Notes: generated by a model from the sequence alone, not told the origin. A stretch of DNA of 64,000 nucleotides from Dyella sedimenti (GCF_022760995.1 NZ_JAKWJO010000007.1:182805-246804); one strand, 5' to 3'. Shown: positions 1 to 8,770, numbered from the stretch's first letter. Made by a program: numbers and translations.

Positions 1-485
1 TTGGGAACGATCACGCAGCACACCGTGCGCTCGGCCAGCGCGATGCGGATGGCCCGGTCGACGACATGGCGCGCCTGCGCGGGCGTGGTGATGGTCTGGA
101 CATAGCGCGCCACGTCCTTGAACAGCGAAGGCAGGTCCACCTCCTGCTGGTAGTCGCTGCCCAGCACCGAGCGCGGCTGCTGGCCGACCACCGCCAGCAC
201 CGGCACATGGTCCATGCGCGCGTCGTAGAGGCCGTTCAGCAGATGGATGGCGCCCGGCCCCGAGGTGGCCAGGCACACGCCCAACTCGCCGGTGAACTTG
301 GCATGGCCGCAGGCCATGAAGGCCGCCATTTCCTCATGGCGCACGCGCACGTAGTCGAACCTGTCCGTGGCGCGCCCCATCGCGCCCATCAGGCCATTGA
401 TGCCATCGCCGGGATAGCCGAAAACACGTTCGACGTTCCAGGCGGTGAGGCGTTCCAGCACGAAATCGGCGACGGTGTATTTCAT
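1..485 (-). CDS. Thiamine-pyrophosphate-requiring enzyme (partial, N-terminal 161 aa)
   Basis: This is the N-terminal part of a TPP-dependent enzyme of the pyruvate oxidase/acetolactate synthase superfamily; the gene continues beyond the left edge of the window. The protein begins MKYTVADFVLERL and carries the PYR-domain signature GYPGDGINGLMGA near residues 23-35. A conserved Glu in VRVRHEEMAAFMA is the expected activator of TPP, and ATSGPGAIHLLNGLYDA follows. Full-length relatives have about 550-600 residues with PYR, central and PP domains. The GYPGDGINGL form is typical of proteins labelled thiamine pyrophosphate-requiring enzyme or PoxB-like. The substrate (pyruvate to acetate, or another 2-oxo acid) cannot be decided from this half. 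The start is the ATG at 485. Confidence 0.85.
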   Translation of the reverse strand, partial: MKYTVADFVLERLTAWNVERVFGYPGDGINGLMGAMGRATDRFDYVRVRHEEMAAFMACGHAKFTGELGVCLATSGPGAIHLLNGLYDARMDHVPVLAVVGQQPRSVLGSDYQQEVDLPSLFKDVARYVQTITTPAQARHVVDRAIRIALAERTVCCVIVP

Positions 486-705
486 GGGGCATATCCCGCA
501 ATCCGGAAGGCGCCAGGGATACCGGCTTTCCCGTTAGCGGGCGATCAACCGAAGAGCCAGGAAACGTCGCCGCGACGTCCGGCAAGCTTTACCGGCATGG
601 ATTTCCAGTTCCGCCGTGCACGGTCGGAACGACGCGAGGCCGCCTGGCAGCTCCAGGGCCGGGACCGGGCGCCGCTGAACGCATCGCGTCGCCCGGGCGA
701 CGCGC

Positions 706-884
706 TCAGCGCAGCACGATAGCCACCAGCCAGGCATTGTTCGTGGCGTAGTTGCCGGGATCGAGATACGCCGCCGGGGCCAGCAGCGCCGGCCCCACGA
801 ACGCACGAACGCCGCCATGCCGCGCCGATGCCCGCGCAGCGCTTCGCGCATGCCCCGGATGGCGCTGGCGGTGCGTGCATCCAA
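706..884 (-). pseudogene. NRAMP/MntH-type metal transporter remnant
   Basis: A short decayed stretch upstream of the TPP enzyme gene. Reading down from about 830, one frame encodes VGPALLAPAAYLDPGNYATN and runs to a stop at 706-708. This matches the first transmembrane signature of NRAMP Mn2+/Fe2+ transporters, which have a DPGN motif in TM1. The preceding residues (from an ATG at 884, ALRGHRRGMAAFV) lie in a neighbouring frame, so at least one frameshift separates them. Nothing homologous to the remaining ten or so helices follows, so only about 60 of the usual 400-450 residues survive. The family call rests on the DPGN block alone. The rest of 486-1113 holds no gene I can support. Confidence 0.6.
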
Positions 885-1113
885 GGTCGTATCCCCTTCA
901 AGGGCGGGATGGCGCGCGCCATATCACCCCAGCGCTGGTCATCGCGGTGGCTAGGGAGGCTCATGCCGGGTTTCATACGGCCATGGCGTTCGGACTCATC
1001 GACACAAGCCCGATGCATCCAAGCCGCGGCGCTCACCACGCATGGCGCAGCATGCCTGTGCGACGGCGACGCCGTCGGAACCCCCGTATGCAATGTTCCG
1101 CAGGAGCCATGAC

Positions 1114-1632
1114 ATGACCGCCATCAAGTCCATCGAAGACCTTTTCATCCACGCGCTTTCGGATATCTACAGCGCCGAGAAGCAGCTCACCCGCGCGCTG
1201 CCGCGCCTGTCGCGCGCGGCCTCGTCGAGCGAGCTGTCGCAAGCCTTCCAGGCCCATGCGGAAGAGACGCAGGGACAGGTGGAGCGCATCGACCGCATCG
1301 TGGATCTGCTGGACATCCGCCTCAAGCGCATCAAGTGCGCGGCGATGGAAGGGCTGGTCGACGAAGGGCGCGACATCATCGAAAGCATCGCTTCCAGTCC
1401 GCTGCGCGATGCGGCGCTGATCGGCGGCGCGCAGAAGGTCGAGCACTACGAGATCGCCGCCTACGGCACGCTGTGCGCGCTGGCCAGGCAGCTTGGCTAC
1501 AAGGATGTGGTGCCCCTGTTGGAGGACACCCTGAAGGAGGAGAAGAACACCGACAAGAAGCTCACCGCCATGGCCGAGGGCGGCAAGAACGAGGCCGCCG
1601 CCGGGCAGCGCGCCGAAAGCGAGACCGCATGA
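1114..1632 (+). CDS. YciE/YciF-family ferritin-like protein (DUF892)
   Basis: A 172-residue, all-helical protein of the DUF892 family, a ferritin-like four-helix fold induced by general stress in enterobacteria (YciE/YciF). Conserved features visible are SIEDLFIHALSDIYSAEKQL at the start, the EETQGQVERI helix, and GGAQKVEHYEIAAYGTL, which carries the family's putative metal ligands (Glu, His, Glu). The start at 1114 is chosen because CAGGAG lies 8 nt upstream; the overlapping ATG at 1109 stops after two codons. The C-terminal tail is charged and alanine-rich. No partner gene is adjacent on this strand. The exact biochemical role of the family is unknown; iron or oxidative stress is usual speculation. 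Confidence 0.9.
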   Translation: MTAIKSIEDLFIHALSDIYSAEKQLTRALPRLSRAASSSELSQAFQAHAEETQGQVERIDRIVDLLDIRLKRIKCAAMEGLVDEGRDIIESIASSPLRDAALIGGAQKVEHYEIAAYGTLCALARQLGYKDVVPLLEDTLKEEKNTDKKLTAMAEGGKNEAAAGQRAESETA

Positions 1633-1656
1633 GGCAACCCGGGAAACCGCTGGCGC

Positions 1657-1926
1657 TCACGGCCATGCCGCCACGGGCCGGTGCTCCGGCGGCGGAATGG
1701 GATCGCCCATGGGCGGCATGGGCGGCTCCGGATCGGTAAGCGGCGGACGCGCGGGCTGCGGTACCGGCGGTTCCGGCGTGGGAATGTCGGGCGACGGCGG
1801 CTGCGGTGGCGACGGCGGTTTCGGCGGCTCCGGCGGCGGCGCGGGCGCCGGATCCGGACCCGGCGCCGACATGTTCCCTGGGGCCCGCGCAAGGGCGAGG
1901 CGATGAGGCGGTGGCTGCGAATGCAT
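1657..1926 (-). CDS. Small proline-rich hypothetical protein
   Basis: An 89-residue reading frame dominated by Pro, Ala and Glu, with repeated PPEPP and PSPPQPP type segments and a C-terminal GDPIPPPEHRPVA. The start at 1926 is supported by AGGAG 6 nt upstream. The composition suggests an extended, unstructured chain; there is no signal peptide, although MSAPGPDPAP at about residue 19 could be an alternative start. It converges on the DUF892 gene with 24 nt between stops. The opposite strand is also open and glycine-rich, as expected for GC-rich simple sequence, so coding status rests on the ribosome site and my recollection that similar Pro-rich proteins occur in related genomes. No function can be assigned. 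Confidence 0.45.
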   Translation of the reverse strand: MHSQPPPHRLALARAPGNMSAPGPDPAPAPPPEPPKPPSPPQPPSPDIPTPEPPVPQPARPPLTDPEPPMPPMGDPIPPPEHRPVAAWP

Positions 1927-2081
1927 GAAGAACTCCTGCCTGGCTGGGCATCGAATGGTCCGGCAAGCTTGCAACCGATGCCTTGCATGCATCGCCACGG
2001 CAACGTCAAGGAGCCCATCCACAAACCCGTCGCCGCCGATGGCGCATGCTGATCCACGGCGACGTGCACACGGAGACACCC

Positions 2082-2939
2082 ATGGCTCGACCGCGCATCG
2101 GCATCTCAGGTTGGCTTTATCCGCCGTGGCGTGGCGTGTTCTATCCCAAGGACCTGCGCCAGGCCGACGAACTGCACTACGCGTCGCGGCGTTTTCCCAC
2201 CATCGAGCTCAATTCCTCCTTCTATCGCCTGCACAGGCCGCCGGTCTACCGCGGGTGGCGCGAACAGACGCCGGCCGGCTTCGTGTTCGCGGTCAAGGGC
2301 TCTCGCTTCATCACGCACGTCAGGCGCTTGAACCACGTCGAGGACGCCTTGTCGGCGTTCTTCGCCTCCGGCCCTCTGGAACTCGGCGACAAGCTCGGCC
2401 CGCTGCTGTGGCAACTGCCGCCCAGCCTCGGCTACGACCACGCACGGCTGGAAGCGTTCTTCGCCATGCTGCCCCGCCATGGCGGCGAGGCGCTATCCCT
2501 GGCCCGCCGGCACGAACGCGGCCTTCGCATGCCGGAGGAGATGCGCAGGCGGCGGCTGCGGCATGCGCTGGAAGTGCGCCATCCGAGCTTCCTCGACGAG
2601 CGTTTCATCCGGCTGGCGCGCGTCCATGGCATCGCCGTGGTGGTATCCGATGGCGCGCGGCGCTGGCCGATGATCCACGACGTGACCGCGGGATTCATGT
2701 ACCTGCGCCTGCACGGACGGGAAAAACTCTACGGCAGCCGTTATGGCGATGCCACGCTCGACCGCTGGGCCGCGTGCATCGACGCCTGGCTCGTCGGCGG
2801 CCAGCCGGACGATGCGCACCTGCTGCTCCCTTCCGGCGCGCCGCGCCGGAAGTCGCGCGATGTCTACGTCTATTTCGACAACGACACCAAGGTGGATGCG
2901 CCGTTTGACGCGCGGCGCCTGGCGGAGAGGCTGAGCTAG
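2082..2939 (+). CDS. DUF72 domain protein (YecE-like)
   Basis: A 285-residue DUF72 protein, a TIM-barrel-like family of unknown activity. Characteristic blocks are RIGISGWLYPPWRGVFYP at the N-terminus, ELNSSFYRLHRPPVYRGW, FVFAVKGSRFITHVRRL, LGPLLWQLPPSL, and the C-terminal YVYFDNDTKVDAPFDARRL. The start at 2082 has GGAGA 6 nt upstream; an in-frame ATG at 2046 would add 12 residues but lacks a better ribosome site. The gene converges on the next gene with only 7 nt between stops. Full length for the family. Confidence 0.9.
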   Translation: MARPRIGISGWLYPPWRGVFYPKDLRQADELHYASRRFPTIELNSSFYRLHRPPVYRGWREQTPAGFVFAVKGSRFITHVRRLNHVEDALSAFFASGPLELGDKLGPLLWQLPPSLGYDHARLEAFFAMLPRHGGEALSLARRHERGLRMPEEMRRRRLRHALEVRHPSFLDERFIRLARVHGIAVVVSDGARRWPMIHDVTAGFMYLRLHGREKLYGSRYGDATLDRWAACIDAWLVGGQPDDAHLLLPSGAPRRKSRDVYVYFDNDTKVDAPFDARRLAERLS

Positions 2940-2946
2940 TCCGCGC

Positions 2947-3414
2947 TCACCCCGGCGTCGCCACCATGTGCCGTCCCCACGGAAAGCAGCGCTCGGGCTC
3001 GCCGGTCAGCATCCACAGGCGGTGCAGGCGCTCCAGGGCCTGTATCAGGTCCTTCGGCGTGAACGGCGCCAACAGGCCGCACGTGAGGTAGGGCTGGGCC
3101 TGCTCGAAATGCTCGTAGGCCGCCACCGACTCGAACAGCACCATCAATGGCAACAGCGGGGCGCGCCCCTCCTTGCGCACGCGGTTGAGCCGCGAGAAGT
3201 TGGCGCGCCACAGCTGGCTCTCGATGATGGCGAAGCCGATGGGATGCGGGATATCCCTGCCTTCCCGCGTGCGCAGCAGACGCGACAGTTCATTCACGCA
3301 ACGGACCTTGAGCACCAGGTTGCGCAGCCCCGCCGCGCGCAGCTCGCGCTTGACCGAAGCCGCACGATCGGCTTCCTTCATCACCAGGACCACGGCAGGC
3401 CATTCGGGCATCAT
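2947..3414 (-). CDS. Degenerate receiver-like protein, function unknown
   Basis: A 155-residue protein whose pattern resembles a response-regulator receiver domain without its catalytic residues. Strand 1 is AVVLVMKEAD; the strand that should carry the phospho-acceptor Asp reads GFAIIESQLW, with Glu65 in that place; strand 4 is LPLMVLFES; the last strand and helix read GLLAPFTPKDLIQALERLHRLW, where the conserved Lys before Pro-Phe is Ala. There is no output domain, only a 20-residue tail. If the alignment is right it cannot be phosphorylated normally, and the Glu might mimic the phosphorylated state. No kinase gene is adjacent. The receiver call is inferred from pattern only. Confidence 0.6.
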   Translation of the reverse strand: MMPEWPAVVLVMKEADRAASVKRELRAAGLRNLVLKVRCVNELSRLLRTREGRDIPHPIGFAIIESQLWRANFSRLNRVRKEGRAPLLPLMVLFESVAAYEHFEQAQPYLTCGLLAPFTPKDLIQALERLHRLWMLTGEPERCFPWGRHMVATPG

Positions 3415-3482
3415 GGGACATGCATCGCTCGTTCATCGGGGTCATCTCCCATGAGGCAAGTTACATGCCACGGAAACGCGCT

Positions 3483-3980
3483 TCACGTCATCGCGGTAGG
3501 CTTGTCGAACGGAAGCGGCTTCGCTCCCACCGCGGCGAGCGCCGGCTCGATCCGCTCCAATGCGTCGCGCGGCGCATCGAGCACCACCAGGATGCGGCCC
3601 AGCGTGATCTCTTCCTGGAAGCGGCGCCGCACCGGATCGGGAACGGCCGAGCCGGCCAGCGCAGTGGCCCATCCACCGACCGCCGCGCCACCGAGCGTCA
3701 TCGCCGCCGCGCCGGCGAGCGTCACGCCCAGGGGAGGAATCGCGACGGCGACCAGCCCGGCCAGGAGACCCGCGGCGGCGCCGCCGGCCACGCCGCGGAT
3801 GGCGGCGGGATAGAAATCGCCTTCCACGACCTTGCGATCGTCGGGAATCTTCTCCAGCTCGATATCCGGGCGGGCGATCAGTGAAATGCCGTCGTCCGCC
3901 ATCCCTGCTTTCCTCGCCGCGTCGATGGCGGCGCGTGCGGTGGCGAGATCCGGCACGCTGAATACATGTCGCGTTTTCAT
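3483..3980 (-). CDS. Stress-type protein with YflT-like N-terminus and glycine-zipper segment
   Basis: A 165-residue protein. The N-terminus MKTRHVFSVPDLATARAAIDA followed by GISLIARPDIELEKIP resembles the heat-induced stress (YflT/17M) fold. A central Gly/Ala-rich segment (about residues 60-105, with GGAAAGLLAGLVAVAIPPLGV) could form a membrane hairpin. A second alpha-beta element, LGRILVVLDAPRDALERIEPAL, closes the protein. The start at 3980 is chosen because the first beta strand begins there; an in-frame extension to 4064 is Arg-rich and non-homologous in look. Proteins of this layout are common in stress clusters of Xanthomonadales; no activity is known. Confidence 0.7.
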   Translation of the reverse strand: MKTRHVFSVPDLATARAAIDAARKAGMADDGISLIARPDIELEKIPDDRKVVEGDFYPAAIRGVAGGAAAGLLAGLVAVAIPPLGVTLAGAAAMTLGGAAVGGWATALAGSAVPDPVRRRFQEEITLGRILVVLDAPRDALERIEPALAAVGAKPLPFDKPTAMT

Positions 3981-4189
3981 GGGTTCGCATGCGTCATATC
4001 GTGCATGGCACGCTAGCCGTGCACGGGTGAACGCGCCGGCAAGCCCGCGTCGTCGCCGCGGCACGCCGGCCGCGTGAAAATTTTTCCATCATGGCGCCTT
4101 CATGCGACCTTGCCCGCCCGCTGACGCGGGCAAGACAACCGCCGCATCAGGCTCCCCTACTCTTCAGGCATCCATCGGGAGCGTACGAG

Positions 4190-5542
4190 GTGAGCGTCCA
4201 TGCCTGGCTGATGTTGATCGGCGCGCTGCTGTTGATGTCTTCCCTGCTCAATGGATGGATCCGCCGCACACCGGTGACGCCCTTCGCGCTGTACGTGCTG
4301 GCCGGCATGCTGCTCGGCCCATGGGTGGCCGGCGTGGCGTTGATCGACCTGGCCGCGCACTCCTTGCTGCTCGGGCGCACCACCGAGGCGGCCCTGGTGG
4401 TATCGCTGTTCATCGGCGGACTCAAGCTGCGCGTGCTATGGCACGGTTCGCCATGGCACATGGGCGTGCGTCTCGCGGTGCCGGCCATGCTGCTGACCGT
4501 CGCCGGCATGGCAGGCGCGGCGCACGGCCTGTTCGATGCGCCATGGTCCGTGGCGTTGATGTTCGCCGCCGCGGCGGCTCCCACCGATCCAGTGCTCGCC
4601 AGCCTAGTCTCGGTCGACGATGCCGGCGACGACGACGATCTGCGCGTCGCGCTTTCCACCGAGGCCGGCCTCAACGACGGCGCCGCGCTGCCGCTGCTCC
4701 TGCTCGCCCTGCTGTTCCACCACGGCGGCGGGACCGGGGAACTGTGGACCTGGCTCGCCCGCGACGTGGCATGGTCATTGCCCGCCGGCATCGCGCTCGG
4801 CTTTGTCCTGGCGCGGCTGATAGGCGCCCTGGCGACGCGGATCAAGTCCAGCAACCAGGACACCGCGCCCAACGACCTGCTCGCCCTGGCCCTGCTGGTG
4901 CTCACCTATGCCTTTGCGCAATACCTGCACGCCTCGGTATTTCTTGCCGCGTTCGCCGCCGGCCTGGGCCTGCGGCATGCCGAGTGGCTCGTGGTGAGCC
5001 GGCACCCGAACCCTGAACTCAAGCATGCGCCCGAGGTGCACCCGCCCGCGGAAGCGCTCATCAACCCCAACCGCCGCGATGCCGACGTGACGAGGCAACC
5101 ATGGGCATCCATCGGCCTGGTGGTTTCCGACGCGCTGTCCTTCGGCGACACGCTCGAACGCCTGATTGCGGCGGGACTTCTGGTATTGCTAGGCATCGCC
5201 CTGGCCAGCTATGCCAGCGCCGCGGGCGTGGCGCTCTCGGCGCTGCTGTTCCTGGTCGTCCGGCCGCTGGCCGTGCTGCTGGTCACCTGGGGATGCGGCT
5301 TGCGCTGGCCGAGGCGACTGCTGCTCGGCTGGCTTGGCATACGCGGCATCGGCAGCCTCAACTATCTCGCCTATGCGATGGTGCATGGGGCGTCGCCCCA
5401 GGCGTCGGCGCTGTTGAGCGAATGGATCGTCACGCTGGTGGTGTCGAGCGTCATCGTCCACGGCATGAGCACGCAACCCCTGATGGCCTGGCGCGCGGCG
5501 CGGATCGCCATGCGTTCCGGCCGCCGCGATGCCAGGGCGTGA
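4190..5542 (+). CDS. CPA1-type Na+/H+ antiporter
   Basis: A 450-residue inner-membrane cation:proton antiporter of the CPA1 (NhaP-like) group. It has about 12 predicted hydrophobic segments. The family core AAAAPTDPVLASLV (transport-site Asp) and STEAGLNDGAALPLLLLAL are clear, as is the late RRLLLGWLGIRGIGSLNYLAYA. The start is taken as the GTG at 4190, with GGGAG about 8 nt upstream, because the first helix follows directly; an ATG at 4091 would add 33 polar residues. It exports Na+ (or K+) in exchange for H+ and contributes to pH and salt homeostasis. It stands alone, divergent from the preceding stress gene. Confidence 0.88.
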   Translation: MSVHAWLMLIGALLLMSSLLNGWIRRTPVTPFALYVLAGMLLGPWVAGVALIDLAAHSLLLGRTTEAALVVSLFIGGLKLRVLWHGSPWHMGVRLAVPAMLLTVAGMAGAAHGLFDAPWSVALMFAAAAAPTDPVLASLVSVDDAGDDDDLRVALSTEAGLNDGAALPLLLLALLFHHGGGTGELWTWLARDVAWSLPAGIALGFVLARLIGALATRIKSSNQDTAPNDLLALALLVLTYAFAQYLHASVFLAAFAAGLGLRHAEWLVVSRHPNPELKHAPEVHPPAEALINPNRRDADVTRQPWASIGLVVSDALSFGDTLERLIAAGLLVLLGIALASYASAAGVALSALLFLVVRPLAVLLVTWGCGLRWPRRLLLGWLGIRGIGSLNYLAYAMVHGASPQASALLSEWIVTLVVSSVIVHGMSTQPLMAWRAARIAMRSGRRDARA

Positions 5543-5838
5543 AGGCGTCCCCGGCCCCGGCCTTGGGGGAACGGACAAGTGCCGCAGAAACGGCAAGCAG
5601 TCGGCACAGGTCAAGCCGGTGTATGCCGGGGACGCATGCGCACTTTTCCCCCGCGCCTCGCGAGCCGGCGTGAAGCGGGCGCCATCGACCGCTTCACTCT
5701 TGTGATCGGCCCCATGCGAACGAGCCGCGGAAATTTCTCCCCGCGCCATCGGCAAGGTTTGCGACGCCGGCACTGGCACACCTGGAAGCGCTGCGCCTGC
5801 AGACCTTTCGCCTGCACGACGGGCCACCCATCGCTGGC

Positions 5839-6183
5839 TTGCGCCAGGTGTCCGCCGCCTTGCCGCCCAGCGGCCGCAGCGACGGCATGGCGGGCACGCT
5901 GCCGCAACTGGAGGCATTGGCCGGCGTCATGAACACCTCCGGATCGGGCGTGCTGGCGTCCTTGCGCTTGTTGCTGAGCGTGGAGCAAATCGACGAATCC
6001 GCCTGGGGGCTTCTGCTCGCGCTGGTGAAGGATGCGGAGCTTTCCACGCTCACGGCGCTGATCGAGCCCCTGTACGCCGCGCAACGCATGCAGCGACAGC
6101 TCGTGCAGCAGCGCTTCGAGGAATGGGTCCTGTTCCGGGAAGCGCGCGAAAACACCTTGAAGGAGGACCGCCATGCCCACTAG
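5839..6183 (+). CDS. Hypothetical helical protein (start uncertain)
   Basis: An open frame ending at 6183 and encoding a helical protein with VMNTSGSGVLASLRLLLSVEQ and a basic/acidic C-terminus. The first usual start codon is a TTG at 5839. However, the same frame is open from 5674, and the stretch from about 5770 (LAHLEALRLQTFRLHDGPP) reads like genuine protein without an ATG or GTG. Either the gene is 5'-damaged or it shifts frame from the ATG at 5714. I do not recognise the family. The 5543-5770 interval before it holds no supportable gene. Confidence 0.5.
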   Translation: MRQVSAALPPSGRSDGMAGTLPQLEALAGVMNTSGSGVLASLRLLLSVEQIDESAWGLLLALVKDAELSTLTALIEPLYAAQRMQRQLVQQRFEEWVLFREARENTLKEDRHAH

Positions 6184-6415
6184 CGGAAGGGACGGGGCCA
6201 GAAGGATCCAATGAAGGCGGGCGCGCCGCAAGCGCGTGGACAGCCGCGACATAGGCAAGCGTTGAACGCACATTCTGCCGGCGACGGTAAAACTTTCATC
6301 CCGACCGCCGCCCGCGACCGCAGCAAGCGCCCGCCGATGCGGCATCCAGGCTCTGGCATGGATGTTGCCCTCATCAACAGGCGCCGATGGGAGCGCGTCC
6401 ACAGGGATTTCAGCC

Positions 6416-6682
6416 ATGCATATCGATCCTACGTCCCCCAGGCCGCGAGGCTTTGCCGCCATGGATGCCCAGCGGCAACGAGAAGTATCCAGCATCGGCG
6501 GGCACACCGCGCATGCCGGAGGGCGCGCGCATCGCTTCACCCCGGAGGAAGCGCGCATCGCCGGCCGCAAGGGCGGCACCGCGGTCAGCCGCGATCGCGA
6601 GCACATGGCGGCCATAGGCCGGCGCGGCGGCCGCAGCCCGCTTAACCGGAAAGCCGGCAGCCCCAAGGCCGGCACGGAGTGA
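6416..6682 (+). CDS. KGG-repeat small stress protein
   Basis: An 88-residue basic protein with the pattern of KGG/con-10-type stress proteins. It begins with GFAAMDAQRQREVSSIGG and continues with EEARIAGRKGG and REHMAAIGRRGG. Each motif is a short helix ending in a (K/R)GG turn. The start at 6416 is supported by AGGGA 8 nt upstream. It is one of three members of this family in the window (also at 9346 and 16307). Relatives such as E. coli YciG belong to the stationary-phase regulon. The next gene starts 5 nt after its stop, so the two are probably cotranscribed. Confidence 0.75.
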   Translation: MHIDPTSPRPRGFAAMDAQRQREVSSIGGHTAHAGGRAHRFTPEEARIAGRKGGTAVSRDREHMAAIGRRGGRSPLNRKAGSPKAGTE

Positions 6683-6687
6683 TCCCC

Positions 6688-7266
6688 ATGAGAAAAGAAC
6701 AGCTGCTTTCCTTCATCGCTGGACTAGCCTTGGCCGCCAGTGGCCCGCTGTCCGCGCAGACCGGCGCACCCGCCGGCCAGGCCGGCCCAGGCCCGGCCGA
6801 CCAGACCTTCCTGCGCAAGGCCGCCACCGATGGCGCCACCGAAGTGGCGCTGGGACAGCAGGCCGCGCAGCGGGCGCAGGCGGCCCCTACCCGGGAACTG
6901 GCCCAGCACCTGGTCAATGACCATACCAGGGCGAACCGCGAATTGGCCGACCTGGCCATGCGCAAGCACGTCGACGTGCCCACGCAGCCCGACCCCGAGG
7001 CCCTGGCCGGCGCCAAGGCGTGGACCTCGCTGCAAGGCGCCGCCTACGACCATGCCTATACCAGCGCCATGGTCGAGGACCATCGCAAGGCGATCGCCCT
7101 GTTCACCGAGGCGACGCGCAGCGAGGATCCCCAGATCCGCCAGTTCGCGCAGGCGACCCTGCCGGTGCTCAAGCAGCATCTTTCCATGGCCATGGCCCTG
7201 AACAAGGGCGATGAGACGCCCTCCGGCGGCGGCGCGACGCCTGGCCAGGGCATGGACGGCCGGTAA
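6688..7266 (+). CDS. DUF4142 family exported protein
   Basis: A 192-residue protein with a signal peptide (MRKEQLLSFIAGLALAASG, cleavage expected near SAQ-TG) followed by a DUF4142 domain, a ferritin-like helical bundle. Visible family features are DQTFLRKAATDGATEVALGQ, ELAQHLVNDHTRANREL and the second half HLSMAMAL. The C-terminus is Gly/Pro-rich. The ATG at 6688 is used rather than the upstream GTG at 6679 because it opens the signal peptide. It follows the KGG gene by 5 nt. The periplasmic role is unknown; the family is frequent in stress-related loci. Confidence 0.85.
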   Translation: MRKEQLLSFIAGLALAASGPLSAQTGAPAGQAGPGPADQTFLRKAATDGATEVALGQQAAQRAQAAPTRELAQHLVNDHTRANRELADLAMRKHVDVPTQPDPEALAGAKAWTSLQGAAYDHAYTSAMVEDHRKAIALFTEATRSEDPQIRQFAQATLPVLKQHLSMAMALNKGDETPSGGGATPGQGMDGR

Positions 7267-7414
7267 ACCGGAAGTACCGGCGCGGCAAACATTACCCATC
7301 ATTCGAACGAAGCTTGCACGCGGCCTCGACCGGGCTCGGGGCATGCTCCGGGCCTAGGTCAATGGCGCAACCTGGAAAAACGCGCCAGCAAAGCGCCGTC
7401 AGGAACGTTCGAAT

Positions 7415-8770
7415 ATGCAAGAAACCGCCCCGTCGATCCTTCTGGTCGACGATGATCATGTTTTTCTCCATTCCACGCGCGATTACGCCAGGCGAAAGGG
7501 CTGCGAGGTCTACACCGCCTCCACCGTCGAGGAGGCCATGCGCACGGTCAGGCAGCACGCGCCACCCGACCTCATGCTGCTGGATCTCTCTCTGCCGGAC
7601 GGTAGCGGCCTCGACGTGCTCGATCACCTGGATGCCAAGGATTGCGGCGAGGTGATCGTGCTGACCGGCCAGCCCGACGTGGATACCGCCGTGCGTGCCA
7701 TGCGCCTGCGCGTGGACGACTACATCGTCAAGCCGATGGGCAGCGGCTATTTCGACGCCCTGCTGCAGCGCGCCGACCAGCGCGCGCGTTCCCGCGCCCC
7801 GGATGGCCTGCACCGCAGCGCGCGCTGCGGCGACCTGATCGGCAACTCCCTGGCGATGAGGCGCCTGTTCAAGCTCATCGAGCGCGTGGCCCCGATGGAC
7901 AACACCATCCTCGTGCACGGCGAGAGCGGCACGGGCAAGGAGCTCGTCGCGCGTGCGATCCATCACTACAGCGGCCGCACCGGCGCATTCGTCGCCGTGA
8001 ACTGCGGCGCCATACCGGCGGACCTGATCGGCAGCCAGCTGTTCGGCCACGAGCGCGGAAGCTTCACCGGCGCCATACGCGACCATTCGGGCTATTTCGA
8101 GCAGGCGCAGGGGGGCACGCTGTTTCTCGACGAGTTCACCGAGATGCCGACCGCGATGCAGACCTACCTGCTTCGCGTGCTGGAAACGCGCGACATCACC
8201 CGGCTCGGCGCCAAGGGAGAGCGGCACGTGGACGTGCGCGTGGTGGCCGCATGCAACCGCCCGCCCGCCGCCGCGGTGCAGGAGGGACTCCTGCGCGAGG
8301 ACCTTTACTACCGCCTGGCGGATTTCCCCATCATGGTTCCTCCCTTGCGCTCGCGCGGCGACGACGTGATCGTGCTCGCCAGGCGTTTCCTCAAGGCGCT
8401 CAACGACGAACACGGCACGGAACGCAGCTTCTCACCCGCATCCATCGACTTCATGCTGCATTACGCCTGGCCGGGCAATGTGCGCGAATTGCTGCATGCC
8501 GTTCGCCACGCCTACCTCCTGGCCGAGGACAGCGAGGTCCGGCTGACCTCGATGCCCGACGCATTTTCCCTCCATGGCCCGCGCACGCAGGGCATCGGCT
8601 GGTCGGGGCAAACCTTGGAGGAACTGGAGCGGGAAGCGATCGAAGGGGCGCTGATGCGCTGCGGCAACGACAAGACCCGCGCCGCCCGCATGCTTGGGGT
8701 CAGCGTCAAGACTGTCTACAACAAGCTGGTGCGCTATCGCCAGCAGCAAGACCAGGGCCTGGACTCCTAA
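7415..8770 (+). CDS. Sigma-54-dependent response regulator (NtrC family)
   Basis: A 451-residue transcription activator with three domains. The receiver (1-120) carries the acidic pocket D12-D14, phospho-acceptor D57 and K106. The AAA+ sigma-54 interaction domain (about 140-370) has Walker A GESGTGKE at 169-176, the sigma-54 loop GSFTGA at 215-220 (Ser in place of the usual first Ala), and a Walker B-like GGTLFLDEF. A Fis-type helix-turn-helix ends the protein (RAARMLGVSVKTVYNKL). It should bind upstream sites and hydrolyse ATP to open sigma-54 promoters. No cognate kinase is adjacent; the histidine kinases at 9728 and 12418 are the nearest candidates. AGGAA lies 9 nt before the ATG. Confidence 0.93.
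   Translation: MQETAPSILLVDDDHVFLHSTRDYARRKGCEVYTASTVEEAMRTVRQHAPPDLMLLDLSLPDGSGLDVLDHLDAKDCGEVIVLTGQPDVDTAVRAMRLRVDDYIVKPMGSGYFDALLQRADQRARSRAPDGLHRSARCGDLIGNSLAMRRLFKLIERVAPMDNTILVHGESGTGKELVARAIHHYSGRTGAFVAVNCGAIPADLIGSQLFGHERGSFTGAIRDHSGYFEQAQGGTLFLDEFTEMPTAMQTYLLRVLETRDITRLGAKGERHVDVRVVAACNRPPAAAVQEGLLREDLYYRLADFPIMVPPLRSRGDDVIVLARRFLKALNDEHGTERSFSPASIDFMLHYAWPGNVRELLHAVRHAYLLAEDSEVRLTSMPDAFSLHGPRTQGIGWSGQTLEELEREAIEGALMRCGNDKTRAARMLGVSVKTVYNKLVRYRQQQDQGLDS

Noticed and set aside
1697..1906. Glycine-rich plus-strand protein (GGMGGSGSVSGG...)
   Set aside because: Complement of the proline-rich frame; the minus strand has a proper ribosome site while this one does not.
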